Notes: generated by a model not told the origin, from the sequence alone. A DNA stretch of 64,000 bases from Pseudomonas oryzae (GCF_900104805.1 NZ_LT629751.1:2337001-2401000); one strand, 5' to 3'. Shown: positions 37,733 to 47,114, counted from the first letter of the stretch. A program made the numbers and translations.

Positions 37733-38533
37733 TCATTCAGGGCGCCCGGCGCTTTCGACGACATCCGCGGCGCTCGGCTCGTCCACCGCGTCGGCCAGCT
37801 CCAGCGCCAGCGGCAGGTCGTCGAAGTCGCTCTTCAGGCCCTGCTCCATGGCATCCAGCTCGGCCAGCAGGGTACGGAAGTTGGTCTCGCTGCGCGGCTC
37901 CGCGACATCCTCTTCGTCCTCGGCCAGGGCCAGGTCGGCGCGCGCCTGCAGATCGGCGGGGACCTCGGGGTCGAGATCCTCGACCGGCAGCTGCGGCTCC
38001 AGCTCGCGCAGCGCAGCCAGCGGCGGCAGCTCGTCGAGGCTCTGGAGGTCGAAGTGATCGAGAAAGGCACGGGTGGTGGCGAACATCGCCGGCCGCCCCG
38101 GCACCTCGCGGTAGCCGACCACACGGATCCAGTCGCGCTCCTGCAGGGTCCTGATGATGTTGCTGTTGACCGCCACGCCGCGCACCTCCTCGATCTCGCC
38201 GCGGGTGATCGGCTGGCGGTAGGCGATCAGCGCCAGGGTTTCCAGCAGGGCGCGCGAATAGCGCTGCGGGCGCTCCTCCCACAACCGGCTCACCCATGGC
38301 GAGAAGCGTTCGCGCACCTGCAGGCGGTAGCCCGAGGCCACCTCGCTCAGCTCGAAGCCACGCCCCAGGCAGGAGCCGCCCAGCACGCCCAGCGCCTCGC
38401 GCAACAGCTTCGGCGACGGCCGCTCGTGCTCATCGAACAGCTCGGCCAGGCGCTCCAGCGCCAGCGGCTTGCCAGCCGCCAGCAGGATGGCTTCGAGCAC
38501 CGTCGCCAGCTGGCGCGGATCGGCAAGATTCAT
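37733..38533 (-). CDS. scpB: Segregation and condensation protein ScpB
   Basis: A 266-residue kleisin-interacting winged-helix protein. The two winged-helix domains contain LEAILLAAGKPLALERLAELF near residue 14 and ETLALIAYRQPITRGEIEEVRGV near residue 98, with RTLQERDWIRVVGYREVPGRPAMFATTRAFLDHF. The C-terminal 80 residues are acidic and low in complexity. ATG 38533 overlaps the scpA stop by four bases. With ScpA it forms the non-SMC part of the SMC complex in chromosome segregation. Confidence 0.95.
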   Translation of the reverse strand: MNLADPRQLATVLEAILLAAGKPLALERLAELFDEHERPSPKLLREALGVLGGSCLGRGFELSEVASGYRLQVRERFSPWVSRLWEERPQRYSRALLETLALIAYRQPITRGEIEEVRGVAVNSNIIRTLQERDWIRVVGYREVPGRPAMFATTRAFLDHFDLQSLDELPPLAALRELEPQLPVEDLDPEVPADLQARADLALAEDEEDVAEPRSETNFRTLLAELDAMEQGLKSDFDDLPLALELADAVDEPSAADVVESAGRPE

Positions 38534-39396
38534 CGATCGACTTCCTCGACAAACGGACTATCTTCCTGCGCCTCGCCGCGCAGACGGACGTGGATGGGGG
38601 TGAACGGCTCGTTCTGCACCAGCTCGATCAGCGCCTCCTTGACCAGCTCGAGGATGGCCATGAAGGTCACCACCACACCCAGCTTGCCCTCCTCGGCGGC
38701 GAACAGCTCGATGAAGGGCACGAAGGCGCCGCCCTGCAGGCGCTCGAGCACGTCGCTCATGCGCTCGCGGGTGGACAGCAGCTCGCGGGTGACCTGATGG
38801 CTCTCGAACAGCTCGGCGCGGCGCATCACCTCGGCCATCGCCAGCAGCACCTCGTCGAGGCTCACCTCCGGCAGCAGGGTGCGCGCCCGCGCTTCCGGCG
38901 CCGGCAGCAATGCCACCTGCAGGTCGCGACCGACTCGCGGCAGCGCGTCCAGCTCCTCGGCGGCCTGCTTGAAGCGCTCGTATTCCTGCAGGCGACGGAT
39001 CAGCTCGGCACGCGGATCGTCCTCCTCGGCCTCGGCCTCGCTGGAGCGCGGCAGCAGCATGCGCGACTTGATCTCGGCGAGCATCGCCGCCATCACCAGG
39101 TACTCGGCGGCCAGCTCCAGGCGCACCGCCTTCATCAGCTCGACGTAGCCCATGTACTGGCGGGTGATCTCCGCCACCGGGATGTCGAGGATGTCGATGT
39201 TCTGCTTGCGGATCAGGTACAGCAGCAGGTCGAGCGGCCCCTCGAAGGCCTCGAGGAACACCTCCAGGGCATCCGGCGGAATGTACAGATCCTGCGGCAG
39301 CTCGGTGAAGGCTTCGCCATAGACCAGCGCCAGCGGCAGCTGCTCCGGGATGCCCGCCGAGTCCGCGACGCCCTGCTCGTGCTGCACGTCGCTCAC
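38530..39396 (-). CDS. scpA: Segregation and condensation protein ScpA
   Basis: A 288-residue kleisin with the signature FLEAFEGPLDLLLYLIRKQNIDILDIPVAEIT near residue 45, followed by LAAEYLVMAAMLAEIKSRMLLPR and a C-terminal winged helix. The start is uncertain: GTG 39396 avoids overlap with the upstream gene, while an in-frame ATG at 39477 would overlap it by 65 bases and add an Arg/Ser-rich stretch unlike ScpA. I prefer GTG, although its ribosome-binding site is weak. It is coupled to scpB. Confidence 0.92.
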   Translation of the reverse strand: MSDVQHEQGVADSAGIPEQLPLALVYGEAFTELPQDLYIPPDALEVFLEAFEGPLDLLLYLIRKQNIDILDIPVAEITRQYMGYVELMKAVRLELAAEYLVMAAMLAEIKSRMLLPRSSEAEAEEDDPRAELIRRLQEYERFKQAAEELDALPRVGRDLQVALLPAPEARARTLLPEVSLDEVLLAMAEVMRRAELFESHQVTRELLSTRERMSDVLERLQGGAFVPFIELFAAEEGKLGVVVTFMAILELVKEALIELVQNEPFTPIHVRLRGEAQEDSPFVEEVDR

Positions 39397-39412
39397 CGCG
39401 TACCGTCCGCCA

Positions 39413-40042
39413 TCAGGCCGGCTCCATGAAGGGCTCGGGGTCGCCGCAGCCGACGCGCAGCACCTCCGGCTCGCCACCGACCAGGCTGATCACCGTGGAG
39501 GCCTCGAGACTGCCGTAGCCGCCGTCGATGATCAGGTCGACCAGCTTCTCCAGACGATCGCGGATCTCGTAGGGATCGCTCATCGGATGCTCGTCGCCGG
39601 GCAGGATCAGGCTGACGCTCATCAGCGGCTCGCCCAGCTCGGCCAGCAGCGCCTGGGCGATCGGGTTGTCCGGTACGCGCAGGCCGATGGTGCGGCGCTT
39701 GGGATGCAGCAGCATGCGCGGCACCTCGCGGGTAGCGTCAAGGATGAAGGTGTACGGCCCGGGGGTGTGCGCCTTGAGCAGGCGGAAGGCGCTGGTGTCG
39801 ACCTTGGCGTACTCGCCGAGCTGCGACAGGTCGCGACACACCAGGGTGAAGTTGTGCTTGTCGTCCAGACGGCGCAACAGGCGGATGCGATCGACCGCCG
39901 CCTTGTTGCCGAGCTGGCAACCCAGCGCGTAGGAGGAGTCGGTCGGATAGACCGCCACCCCACCCTGGCGAATGATGTCCACGGCCTGCTTGACCAGCCG
40001 CAGCTGCGGGTTTTCCGCATGAATCTGAAAGAATTGGCCCAT
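39413..40042 (-). CDS. YciO/Sua5/YrdC-family protein (threonylcarbamoyl-AMP synthase-like)
   Basis: A 209-residue YrdC-fold protein. AVYPTDSSYALGCQLGNKAAVDRI near residue 31 and RTIGLRVPDNPIAQALL near residue 117 carry the double-stranded RNA/nucleotide binding surface. The family includes TsaC, which makes TC-AMP for tRNA t6A; the YciO branch, to which this belongs by its neighbours, has a less certain role. It starts nine bases after the rnm stop and precedes scpA. Confidence 0.9.
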   Translation of the reverse strand: MGQFFQIHAENPQLRLVKQAVDIIRQGGVAVYPTDSSYALGCQLGNKAAVDRIRLLRRLDDKHNFTLVCRDLSQLGEYAKVDTSAFRLLKAHTPGPYTFILDATREVPRMLLHPKRRTIGLRVPDNPIAQALLAELGEPLMSVSLILPGDEHPMSDPYEIRDRLEKLVDLIIDGGYGSLEASTVISLVGGEPEVLRVGCGDPEPFMEPA

Positions 40043-40051
40043 GGCTGTTCC

Positions 40052-40912
40052 TTAAGCGGTCGGGTGTTCCATCCTGGTCAGCCGGCGCCAGAGCACCGGC
40101 AGGTCGGCGGGCGGCGCCCGGTAGCTGCCCAGTTCGGACCACTGCCGCGGTCCGTGAAAGTCGCTGCCGGCGCTGGCCAGCAGGCCGAACTCGCGCACGG
40201 TGTTGGCCAGCATGCCGACCTGGCTGTCGACCTGCGCGCCGTTGGAAACCTCCAGCGCGTGACCGCCACCCTCGACGAAGGCCGCCACCAGCTTGCGCCG
40301 CTTGGTTCGAGTAAAGTCGTAATGGCACGGATGAGCCAGGCTGATCCACGCTCCGGCGGCACGCAGCGTCTCCAGAACGCTCTCCATCTCCGGCCAGTGC
40401 TGCTTGACATCACCCAGCTTGCCGGCGCCCAGCCAGCGCTGGAAGGCCTGCGAATGATCCTTGACGTAGCCGGCGCGGGTCATGAACTCGGCGAAGTGCG
40501 GACGCGACGGAGCATTGCCGCTCTCGCCGCGCTCCTGCTGGACCTCGCGGGCGCCCTCGAAGCAGCCGGGCATGCCCTTGGCGGCCAGGCGCCGGCCGAT
40601 CTCCTCGGCGCGCGCCCAGCGCCCCTGATGCAGCTCGTCGATCGCACGCTGCAGGGCCGGCGCATCGCTGGCGAAGCCGTAGCCCAGCACATGGATGGTG
40701 GCGCCCGCCCAGGTGCAGGACAGCTCGATCCCGCTGATCAGCTCGATGCCCACGCGCTCGGCGGCGACCCGGGCCTCGGCCAGACCGTCGAGGGTGTCGT
40801 GATCGGTGATGGCGAGCACGCCCACGCCCCGTTCGTGCGCCCGCTCCACCACTCCGGTGGGCGTCAGCAGGCCGTCGGAGGCGGTGGTGTGACAGTGCAG
40901 ATCAACGTACAT
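40052..40912 (-). CDS. rnm: PHP-domain nuclease/phosphatase, YciV (Rnm/TrpH) type
   Basis: A 286-residue PHP-family metallohydrolase. Metal-binding motifs [15 protein letters not shown] at residue 4, [13 protein letters not shown] near residue 36, SLAHPCHYD near residue 197 and SDFHGPRQW near residue 245 are all intact. E. coli YciV (Rnm) is a 5'-3' exonuclease that matures 5' ends of rRNAs and also removes 3'-phosphate from nucleoside 3',5'-bisphosphates. It is divergent from yciB and begins the minus-strand operon to scpA. Confidence 0.92.
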   Translation of the reverse strand: MYVDLHCHTTASDGLLTPTGVVERAHERGVGVLAITDHDTLDGLAEARVAAERVGIELISGIELSCTWAGATIHVLGYGFASDAPALQRAIDELHQGRWARAEEIGRRLAAKGMPGCFEGAREVQQERGESGNAPSRPHFAEFMTRAGYVKDHSQAFQRWLGAGKLGDVKQHWPEMESVLETLRAAGAWISLAHPCHYDFTRTKRRKLVAAFVEGGGHALEVSNGAQVDSQVGMLANTVREFGLLASAGSDFHGPRQWSELGSYRAPPADLPVLWRRLTRMEHPTA

Positions 40913-40979
40913 GGGCGATGCTTTTCCCTCATTGGTGGTCTGTTATTATGCGCGCTCCCCCGGCCTGCTGGCGCGCGCA

Positions 40980-41576
40980 GTGAAACAATTCATCGATTTC
41001 ATCCCGCTGATCCTGTTCTTCATCGTCTACAAGATGGCGCCGCGCACCTTCGAGCTTACCGGCTACAGCCTGACCCTCGGCGGCGTGTTCAGCGCCACCG
41101 CCGTGCTGATCGGCGCCTCGCTGCTGATCTACGGCCTGCTCTTCGCCACCCGGCGACGCCTCGAGAAAGGCCAGTGGATCACCCTGCTCGCCTGCCTGCT
41201 GTTCGGCGGCATGACCCTCGCCTTCCACAGCGAGACCTTCCTGAAATGGAAAGCGCCGGTGGTCAACTGGCTGTTCGCCGCGGGCTTCGCCGCCAGCCAC
41301 TTCATCGGCGACCGACCGCTGATCCAGCGCATCATGGGCCATGCGGTGCAGCTGCCGGCGCCCCTGTGGGGCCGCCTCAACCTGGCCTGGGTGCTGTTCT
41401 TCGTATTCTGCGGCCTGGCCAACCTCTACGTGGCCTTCACCTTCCACGAGTTCTGGGTCGACTTCAAAGTATTCGGCAGCCTCGGCCTGACCCTGCTGTT
41501 CATGCTCGGCCAGGGCGTGTTCCTCGCCCGCCACATACAAGACGCCACCGCCGACCAACCCGCCTGCAAGGACTGA
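40980..41576 (+). CDS. yciB: Inner-membrane-spanning septation protein YciB (IspZ/IspA family)
   Basis: A 198-residue polytopic membrane protein with about five or six membrane segments. [18 protein letters not shown] at the N-terminus and [28 protein letters not shown] near residue 90 are the family signature. The start is GTG 40980, directly before the conserved KQFIDF. YciB affects cell-envelope synthesis and septation. Its gene is two bases from yciI and is divergent from rnm. Confidence 0.93.
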   Translation: MKQFIDFIPLILFFIVYKMAPRTFELTGYSLTLGGVFSATAVLIGASLLIYGLLFATRRRLEKGQWITLLACLLFGGMTLAFHSETFLKWKAPVVNWLFAAGFAASHFIGDRPLIQRIMGHAVQLPAPLWGRLNLAWVLFFVFCGLANLYVAFTFHEFWVDFKVFGSLGLTLLFMLGQGVFLARHIQDATADQPACKD

Positions 41577-41577
41577 C

Positions 41578-41877
41578 ATGCTCTACGCCATCATCGCCAG
41601 CGACGCCCCCAACACCCTCGACGCCCGCCTGGCCAACCGCCCGGCCCACCTCGAACGCCTCAACGCCCTCAAGGACGCCGGCCGCCTGGTCCTCGCCGGT
41701 CCGCACCCGGCCATCGACAGCAACGACCCGGGGCCGGCCGGCTTCACCGGCAGCCTGATCGTCGCCGAGTTCGACTCGCTGGAAGCGGCGCGCGCCTGGG
41801 CCGACGCCGATCCGTTCTGCGCCGCCGGGGTGTATGCCGAGGTGGTGGTCAAGCCGTTCCGCCAGACCCTGCCCTGA
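41578..41877 (+). CDS. yciI: YciI family protein
   Basis: A 99-residue ferredoxin-fold dimeric protein. Conserved His-Asp pair regions are [25 protein letters not shown] near residue 21 and [16 protein letters not shown] near residue 65. Function is unclear; some family members have weak dehalogenase- or hydrolase-like activity. The start follows the yciB stop by one base, so the genes are coupled, as in many proteobacteria. Confidence 0.92.
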   Translation: MLYAIIASDAPNTLDARLANRPAHLERLNALKDAGRLVLAGPHPAIDSNDPGPAGFTGSLIVAEFDSLEAARAWADADPFCAAGVYAEVVVKPFRQTLP

Positions 41878-41896
41878 CCAGCCCCGCGAGCCAGTG

Positions 41897-42592
41897 ATGA
41901 GCGACCTGCTGCTGATCGACGACGACCGCGAGCTCACCGACCTGCTGGCCACCTGGCTCGGCCATGAGGGCTTTCGCGTGCGCGCCTGCCACGACGGCGG
42001 CAGCGCCCGCGCTGCCCTGGCCGAACAGACGCCGGACGCCGTGGTGCTCGACGTGATGCTCCCCGACGGCAGCGGCCTGGAACTGCTCAAGCGCCTGCGC
42101 AGCGAGCATCCCGAGTTGCCGGTGCTGATGCTCTCGGCGCGCGGCGAGCCGCTCGACCGCATCCTCGGCCTCGAGCTCGGCGCCGACGACTACCTGGCCA
42201 AGCCATGCGATCCGCGCGAGCTGACCGCCCGCCTGCGCGCCGTGCTGCGCCGCGTGCAGCCGGGCGGCAGCGGCAGCCAGGCCGGCGCCAACACCCGCCT
42301 GGAGCTGGGCGATCTCGGCTACAGCCCGAGCCGTGGCGTGGCCATGCTCGGCGAGCAGGAGATCGCCCTGACCGTCTCCGAGAGCCACATCCTCGAAGCC
42401 CTGCTCAAGCAACCCGGCGAACCGCTGGACAAGCAGGCCCTCGCCCAGCTCGCCCTCGGCCGCAAGCTGACCCTCTACGACCGCAGCCTGGACATGCACG
42501 TCAGCAACCTGCGCAAGAAGCTCGGCCCGCACGCCGACGGCCGTCCGCGCATCCTCGCCAGCCGCGGGCGCGGCTACTATTACGCCCCCTGA
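41897..42592 (+). CDS. cpxR: CpxR-type OmpR-family response regulator
   Basis: A 231-residue regulator. The receiver domain has LIDDDRELTDLLATWL at residue 6, phosphoacceptor Asp52 in VVLDVMLPDG and Lys in DDYLAKPCDPRE. The C-terminal winged helix ends with RILASRGRGYYYAP, close to CpxR. ATG 41897 lies 19 bases after yciI. It governs envelope-stress genes; a matching GTAAA-type site precedes the next gene. The sensor kinase lies two genes downstream. Confidence 0.92.
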   Translation: MSDLLLIDDDRELTDLLATWLGHEGFRVRACHDGGSARAALAEQTPDAVVLDVMLPDGSGLELLKRLRSEHPELPVLMLSARGEPLDRILGLELGADDYLAKPCDPRELTARLRAVLRRVQPGGSGSQAGANTRLELGDLGYSPSRGVAMLGEQEIALTVSESHILEALLKQPGEPLDKQALAQLALGRKLTLYDRSLDMHVSNLRKKLGPHADGRPRILASRGRGYYYAP

Positions 42593-42597
42593 GGCGC

Positions 42598-42613
42598 TTT
42601 ACCCGACCTTTAC
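42598..42613 (-). promoter_or_regulatory. CpxR-box-like direct repeat
   Basis: Read on the minus strand the segment is GTAAA-GGTCGG-GTAAA, fitting the CpxR consensus GTAAA-N(5-8)-GTAAA. It lies 6 bases after the cpxR stop and about 85 bases upstream of the cpxP-like start, a proper place for activating that gene. Confidence 0.65.
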
Positions 42614-42695
42614 CTTCCCCTGACTGCGGTTGACCTTGCGCGCCATAGACTGAACTCATCCGGCGACCCAGCCGCTATAGAGAAGGAAACACGTC

Positions 42696-43124
42696 ATGCG
42701 CAAGACCCTCACCGCCCTGCTCCTCGCCGCTGCCCTGCCCGCCCTGGCCATCGCCGCCCCCGGCATGGGCGACGGTGCCGCCCATCACAAGCGCGGCGAC
42801 GGCTACCACGGCCACATGATGCGCGACCTCGACCTCAGCCGCGAACAGCGCCAGAAGGTCGGCGCAGCCATGCGCGAGAACATGCAGACCCAGCGCGAGA
42901 TCACCCAGCGCTACCTGGACAAGCTGCCGGCTGCCGACAAGGCCGCCATGGCCAAGGAGCAGGAGGCCAGCCGCGCCGAGCAGCAGAAGGCGATCCGCGA
43001 TACCCTGAGCCCCGAGCAGCAGAAGAAGTTCGACGAGATGCAGGCCGAGATGGACAAACGCCGCGCCGAACGCGAAGAGTTCGAAACCTGGAAAGCCGAA
43101 CGCGACAAGAAGGCGGCCCAGTAA
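42696..43124 (+). CDS. cpxP: Spy/CpxP-family periplasmic chaperone / stress protein
   Basis: A 142-residue protein with a signal peptide (KTLTALLLAAALPALAIAA) and a highly charged all-helical mature part. The LTxxQ-like segments are DLSREQRQKV near residue 47 and LSPEQQKKFDEM near residue 106. An N-terminal His-rich patch (HHKRGDGYHGH) might bind metal. Family members buffer misfolded periplasmic proteins or dampen CpxA. It sits between the regulator and the sensor and is preceded by a CpxR box and AGAAGGAAA. Confidence 0.88.
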   Translation: MRKTLTALLLAAALPALAIAAPGMGDGAAHHKRGDGYHGHMMRDLDLSREQRQKVGAAMRENMQTQREITQRYLDKLPAADKAAMAKEQEASRAEQQKAIRDTLSPEQQKKFDEMQAEMDKRRAEREEFETWKAERDKKAAQ

Positions 43125-43131
43125 TCCCGAC

Positions 43132-43164
43132 AGGGGCGCCCCGGCGGCGCCCCTTCCTCATTTA
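43132..43164 (+). terminator. Terminator between cpxP and cpxA
   Basis: A perfect 9-bp stem (AGGGGCGCC / GGCGCCCCT, 5-base loop) followed by TCCTCATTTA, eight bases after the cpxP stop. It should reduce read-through into the kinase gene. Confidence 0.7.
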
Positions 43165-43188
43165 CCAGCCCGCGAGCCACCGTCCAGC

Positions 43189-44517
43189 ATGCGCACCCTG
43201 TTCTGGCGAATCTTCGCCACCTTCTGGCTGGCCATCGCCCTGGCGGCCGGCCTGTCGATGCTGCTGGGCCACGTCCTCAACCAGGACACCTGGATTCTCG
43301 CCCGCCACCCCGGGGTCCGCGACCTGGCCGCCAGCTGGACCGCACGCTACGAAACCCAGGGCCCAGCGGCAGCACAGGAGTTTCTCGAGCGCCACAAGCA
43401 CAGGCGCCACGTCGACGTGCAGGTGCTCGACGAAACCGGCCAACTGGTGGTGCCCGGCACATTCCCCCCGCGCGCGGCCGCCTTCGAGGCCCGGCGCGGC
43501 GAGCGACGCCTGCCCTGGCGGCGGCTGACCGAGGACTACACCAGCGAACGCAGCGGCCAGACCTACCTGTTCATCTACCGAATCCCCCACGGCGAGCTGG
43601 CCGAATGGCATCGCGACAGCCTGCTCTGGCCGCTCAGCGCGCTGGCCATCGCCCTGCTGGTCCTGACCCTGTCCAGCATCCTGCTCACCCTGTCGATCAC
43701 CCGCCCGCTCAACCGCCTGCGCAGCGCGGTGCACGACCTCGGCCAGACCGCCTACCAGCAGAACAGCCTGGCCCGCCTGGCCAGCCGCCGCGACGAGCTG
43801 GGCACCCTCGCGCGCGACTTCAACCGCATGGGCTCGCGCCTGCAGGACCTGATCAGCAGCCAGCGCCAGCTGCTGCGCGACGTCTCCCACGAACTGCGCT
43901 CGCCGCTGGCTCGCCTGCGCGTGGCGCTGGCGCTGGCCGAGCGCGCCGACGCCGCCGAGCGCACGCGCCTGTGGCCGCGCCTGGTGCAGGAGTGCGACCG
44001 CCTGGAGGCGTTGATCAGCGAGATCCTGGTGCTGGCGCGCGTGGATGCCGAGAGCAGCAAGCCGCAGCCGGTGGACCTGCCGGCCCTGCTCGGCAAGCTG
44101 CGCGAGGACGCGCGGCTGCTGGCGCCGCAGCAGGAGATCCGCCTTGAACTGGCGCCGGGACTGCAGCTGTCGGGCTGGCCGGAACTCGTCGAGCGCGCCC
44201 TCGACAACCTGCTGCGCAACGCCCTGCGCTTCAATCCGCCCGGCCAGCCGCTGCAAGTCAGCGCGCGCCGTGACGGCGAGCGCGTGCTGCTGGAAGTCCG
44301 CGATCACGGCCCCGGGGTGGCCGCCGAACATCTGGCGCAGCTGGGCGAGCCGTTCTTCCGCGCCCCCGGCCAGGCCAGCCCCGGGCACGGCCTCGGCCTG
44401 GCCATCGCCCGCCGCGCCGCCCAGCGTCATGGCGGCCAGCTGGTGCTGGCCAACCACCCGGACGGCGGCTTCGTCGCCCGCCTGGAACTGCCGTCAGTCG
44501 GCGACGGCGAGGTCTGA
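43189..44517 (+). CDS. cpxA: CpxA-like sensor histidine kinase
   Basis: A 442-residue kinase: N-terminal membrane segment (FWRIFATFWLAIALAAGLSML), a periplasmic sensor region of about 115 residues, second membrane segment (LLWPLSALAIALLVLTLSSILLT region), HAMP, H-box DVSHELRSPLARLRVAL (about residue 235), N-box DNLLRNALRFNPPG and G boxes DHGPGVAAEHL and GHGLGLAIARR. It pairs with the regulator upstream. Its last 24 bases overlap the convergent nitroreductase gene. Confidence 0.92.
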   Translation: MRTLFWRIFATFWLAIALAAGLSMLLGHVLNQDTWILARHPGVRDLAASWTARYETQGPAAAQEFLERHKHRRHVDVQVLDETGQLVVPGTFPPRAAAFEARRGERRLPWRRLTEDYTSERSGQTYLFIYRIPHGELAEWHRDSLLWPLSALAIALLVLTLSSILLTLSITRPLNRLRSAVHDLGQTAYQQNSLARLASRRDELGTLARDFNRMGSRLQDLISSQRQLLRDVSHELRSPLARLRVALALAERADAAERTRLWPRLVQECDRLEALISEILVLARVDAESSKPQPVDLPALLGKLREDARLLAPQQEIRLELAPGLQLSGWPELVERALDNLLRNALRFNPPGQPLQVSARRDGERVLLEVRDHGPGVAAEHLAQLGEPFFRAPGQASPGHGLGLAIARRAAQRHGGQLVLANHPDGGFVARLELPSVGDGEV

Positions 44518-45072
44518 CGACCAGCTGGCAACGAACTCGGTCAGCTCCAGCGGCTGCGGCTTGCGCAGCTCGCCCTGCGGCGTGCCCAGATAGAGGAAGC
44601 CGACGATGCGCTCGTGGGCGGCCAGCCCGAGGCCGGCCTGTACAGTGGCGTCGTGGGACAGCTCGCCGGTACGCCAGATCGCACCGATGCCCTGTGCATG
44701 CGCCGCCAGCAGGATGCCGTGCGCGGCGCAGCCGGCAGCCAGCAGCTGCTCGCCCTCGGGAACCTTGGGATGCGGCTTGAGGGTGGCGATCACCACCACC
44801 AGCAGCGGCGCACGCAGCGGCATGCCGCGCGCCTTGTCCAGCACCGCGGCCGGGGCCTGCGGATCGCGCGCCAGCTGGGCGCGCGCGAACAGCTCGCCGA
44901 GCTCCTCGCGGGCCGCGCCCTCCACCGTGAGGAAGCGCCATGGCCGCAGCTGGCCATGATCCGGCGCACGCAGCGCAGCACGGAACAGCAGCTCGCGCTG
45001 CTCCGGCGTCGGCGCCGGTTCGCCCAGACGGGCCACCGAGACACGGTTGATCAGAGCGTCGAGAGCTTCCAT
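44494..45072 (-). CDS. Nitroreductase-family protein (YdjA-like)
   Basis: A 192-residue FMN-dependent nitroreductase. NRVSVARLGEPAPT near residue 9 and RAPDHGQLRPWRFLTVEG near residue 35 bind the FMN; AAGCAAHGILLAAHAQGIGAIWRTGEL near residue 112 completes the site. Length and the APDHG motif match the minimal YdjA type. Electron donor is expected to be NAD(P)H; the physiological substrate is unknown. The 3' end overlaps the cpxA-like gene by 24 bases in opposite orientation. Confidence 0.9.
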   Translation of the reverse strand: MEALDALINRVSVARLGEPAPTPEQRELLFRAALRAPDHGQLRPWRFLTVEGAAREELGELFARAQLARDPQAPAAVLDKARGMPLRAPLLVVVIATLKPHPKVPEGEQLLAAGCAAHGILLAAHAQGIGAIWRTGELSHDATVQAGLGLAAHERIVGFLYLGTPQGELRKPQPLELTEFVASWSSDLAVAD

Positions 45073-45120
45073 AGGTGCTTCATCCTGTCGGCTGGCAAAG
45101 CCGGCATTCTAGCAGGGCTC

Positions 45121-45492
45121 TCAGGCGGCGCGGTCGGGCGACAGATCGGGTTGCAGCGGCGGGGTCAACGGCGGCAGACCGCAGGCGACACGCGCTGCGT
45201 CACAGTCGGGGTTGCGCTCCCCCTCCAGCCACGAAGCGGTGAAACTGCGGCAGGTCGAGGAGCGCTGCGCGTAGGCGCTGCAGCGCACGCCGCGGCCGAC
45301 CTCGCCGAGCAGGCAGATGCAGCGCACCGGCTTGCTGGTGGTGCCGCGCATGGCGACATGGTGGGTACTGATCCGTTCGACCAGCTCGTCGGGAACGACG
45401 CCACCGGCGGAGCGGCATTCGCCCCAGTAGAAAGACACACGAAAGTGCGCGCAGCAGGCGCCACACGTCAGGCAAATATTATTGTCGGACAT
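45121..45492 (-). CDS. YkgJ-family cysteine cluster protein
   Basis: A 123-residue protein with the N-terminal cluster CLTCGACCAHFRV (CxxCxxCC) and later CICLLGEVGRGVRCSAYAQRSSTCRSF and CDAARVACGL. The pattern is that of the YkgJ zinc- or iron-sulfur-binding family of unknown function. No signal peptide is present. It is divergent from trkH and lies 48 bases upstream (in genome coordinates right) of the nitroreductase start, so the two may be co-transcribed. Confidence 0.9.
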   Translation of the reverse strand: MSDNNICLTCGACCAHFRVSFYWGECRSAGGVVPDELVERISTHHVAMRGTTSKPVRCICLLGEVGRGVRCSAYAQRSSTCRSFTASWLEGERNPDCDAARVACGLPPLTPPLQPDLSPDRAA

Positions 45493-45659
45493 AGGTGCGA
45501 GACTGAAGGAAAAACCGGCACTGCCGGCGGAAGCGGGCCGGATTCTAGCCAGTCGCCGAGCGCCCCGGAAGATTCTCCCGAGCGATTATTCGCCGCGTTT
45601 ACAGCCCCCGCCCCCGCGATGCAGAATGCCGCCCTTCCAAGCCGCGAGCCCCCTCTGCC

Positions 45660-47114
45660 ATGGCCCTGCCGACCTTGCGCCTGATCGCCTTTCTTCTGGG
45701 CATCTTCCTGATCACCCTGGCTGTCAGCATGATCATCCCGATCCTCACCCTGCTGACCATGGGCGGCGAGGATCGGCTGTCGGACTTCCTCTGGCCGACC
45801 CTGATCACCTTCGGTTGCGGCCTGGCCATGGTTCTTCCCGGTCATCCCAAGCACGTGCAGCTGCGCCCGCGCGACATGTACATGCTGACCACCTCCAGCT
45901 GGGTGGTGGTGTGCACCTTCGCCGCCCTGCCGATGGTGTTCATCCAGCACATCAGCTACACCGACGCCTTCTTCGAGACCATGTCGGGCATCACCACCAC
46001 CGGCTCGACGGTGCTCAGCGGCCTCGACCAGGCCTCGCCGGCGCTGCTGATCTGGCGCTCCATGCTGCAGTGGCTGGGCGGCCTGGGCTTCATCGGCATG
46101 GCGGTGGCGATCCTGCCGCTGCTGCGCGTCGGTGGCATGCGCCTGTTCCAGACCGAGTCCTCCGACTGGTCGGAGAAGGTCATGCCGCGTTCGCACATGG
46201 TGGCCAAGTACATCCTGGCGGTCTATCTGGGCCTGTCGCTGCTCTGCGGCCTCGGCTACTGGCTGAGCGGCATGAGCGCGTTCGAGGCGATCAACCATGC
46301 CATGGCCACCATCTCCACCGGCGGCTACTCCACCTCCGACAGCTCCCTGGCGCACTGGGAGCAGCCGGCGGTGCACTGGGTCGCCGTGGTGTTCATGATG
46401 CTCGGCAGCCTGCCGTTCACCCTCTACGTGGCCTTCCTGCGCGGCCATCGCAAGGCGATCATCCGCGACCAGCAGGTGCGCGGCTTCGTCGGCTTCCTGC
46501 TGATCACCTGGCTGGTGTTCGGCACCTGGCTGTGGCTCAACTCCGAGCACGCCTGGCTCGATGCCGTGCGCATCGTCGCGGTCAACGTCACCTCGGTGGT
46601 CACCACCACCGGCTTCGCCCTCGGCGACTACACCCTGTGGGGCGGCTTCGCGGTGCTGCTGTTCTTCTACCTGACCTTCATCGGCGGCTGCTCCGGCTCC
46701 ACCGCCGGCGGCCTGAAGATCTTCCGCTTCCAGGTGGCCTACGTGATGCTCAAGGCCAACCTGCAGCAGATGATCCACCCGCGTGCGGTGATCAAGCAGC
46801 AGTACAACAACCACCCGATCGACGAAGAAATCGTCCGCTCGCTGATCACCCTGTCCTTCTTCTTCACCATCACCATCGGCGTGATCGCCCTCGGCCTCGC
46901 CCTGCTCGGCCTGGACTGGATCACCGCGCTGACCGGCGCCGCCACCGCGGTGTGCAACGTCGGCCCCGGACTCGGCCCGATCATCGGCCCGGCCGGCAAC
47001 TTCGCCAGCCTGCCGGACAGCGCCAAGTGGCTGCTGTCGGTCGGCATGCTGCTCGGCCGCCTGGAGATCATCACCGTCCTGGTCCTGCTGACCCCGGCGT
47101 TCTGGCGCCACTGA
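45660..47114 (+). CDS. trkH: Trk-system potassium uptake protein TrkH
   Basis: A 484-residue K+ channel-like membrane protein with four selectivity-filter repeats, seen as TMSGITTTGSTVLSG near residue 108, ATISTGGYSTSD near residue 218, VNVTSVVTTTGFALGDY near residue 308 and TAVCNVGPGLGPI near residue 430. It imports K+ with TrkA as cytoplasmic NAD-binding regulator. Length fits TrkH of proteobacteria. cyaB follows on the same strand after 162 bases. Confidence 0.95.
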   Translation: MALPTLRLIAFLLGIFLITLAVSMIIPILTLLTMGGEDRLSDFLWPTLITFGCGLAMVLPGHPKHVQLRPRDMYMLTTSSWVVVCTFAALPMVFIQHISYTDAFFETMSGITTTGSTVLSGLDQASPALLIWRSMLQWLGGLGFIGMAVAILPLLRVGGMRLFQTESSDWSEKVMPRSHMVAKYILAVYLGLSLLCGLGYWLSGMSAFEAINHAMATISTGGYSTSDSSLAHWEQPAVHWVAVVFMMLGSLPFTLYVAFLRGHRKAIIRDQQVRGFVGFLLITWLVFGTWLWLNSEHAWLDAVRIVAVNVTSVVTTTGFALGDYTLWGGFAVLLFFYLTFIGGCSGSTAGGLKIFRFQVAYVMLKANLQQMIHPRAVIKQQYNNHPIDEEIVRSLITLSFFFTITIGVIALGLALLGLDWITALTGAATAVCNVGPGLGPIIGPAGNFASLPDSAKWLLSVGMLLGRLEIITVLVLLTPAFWRH

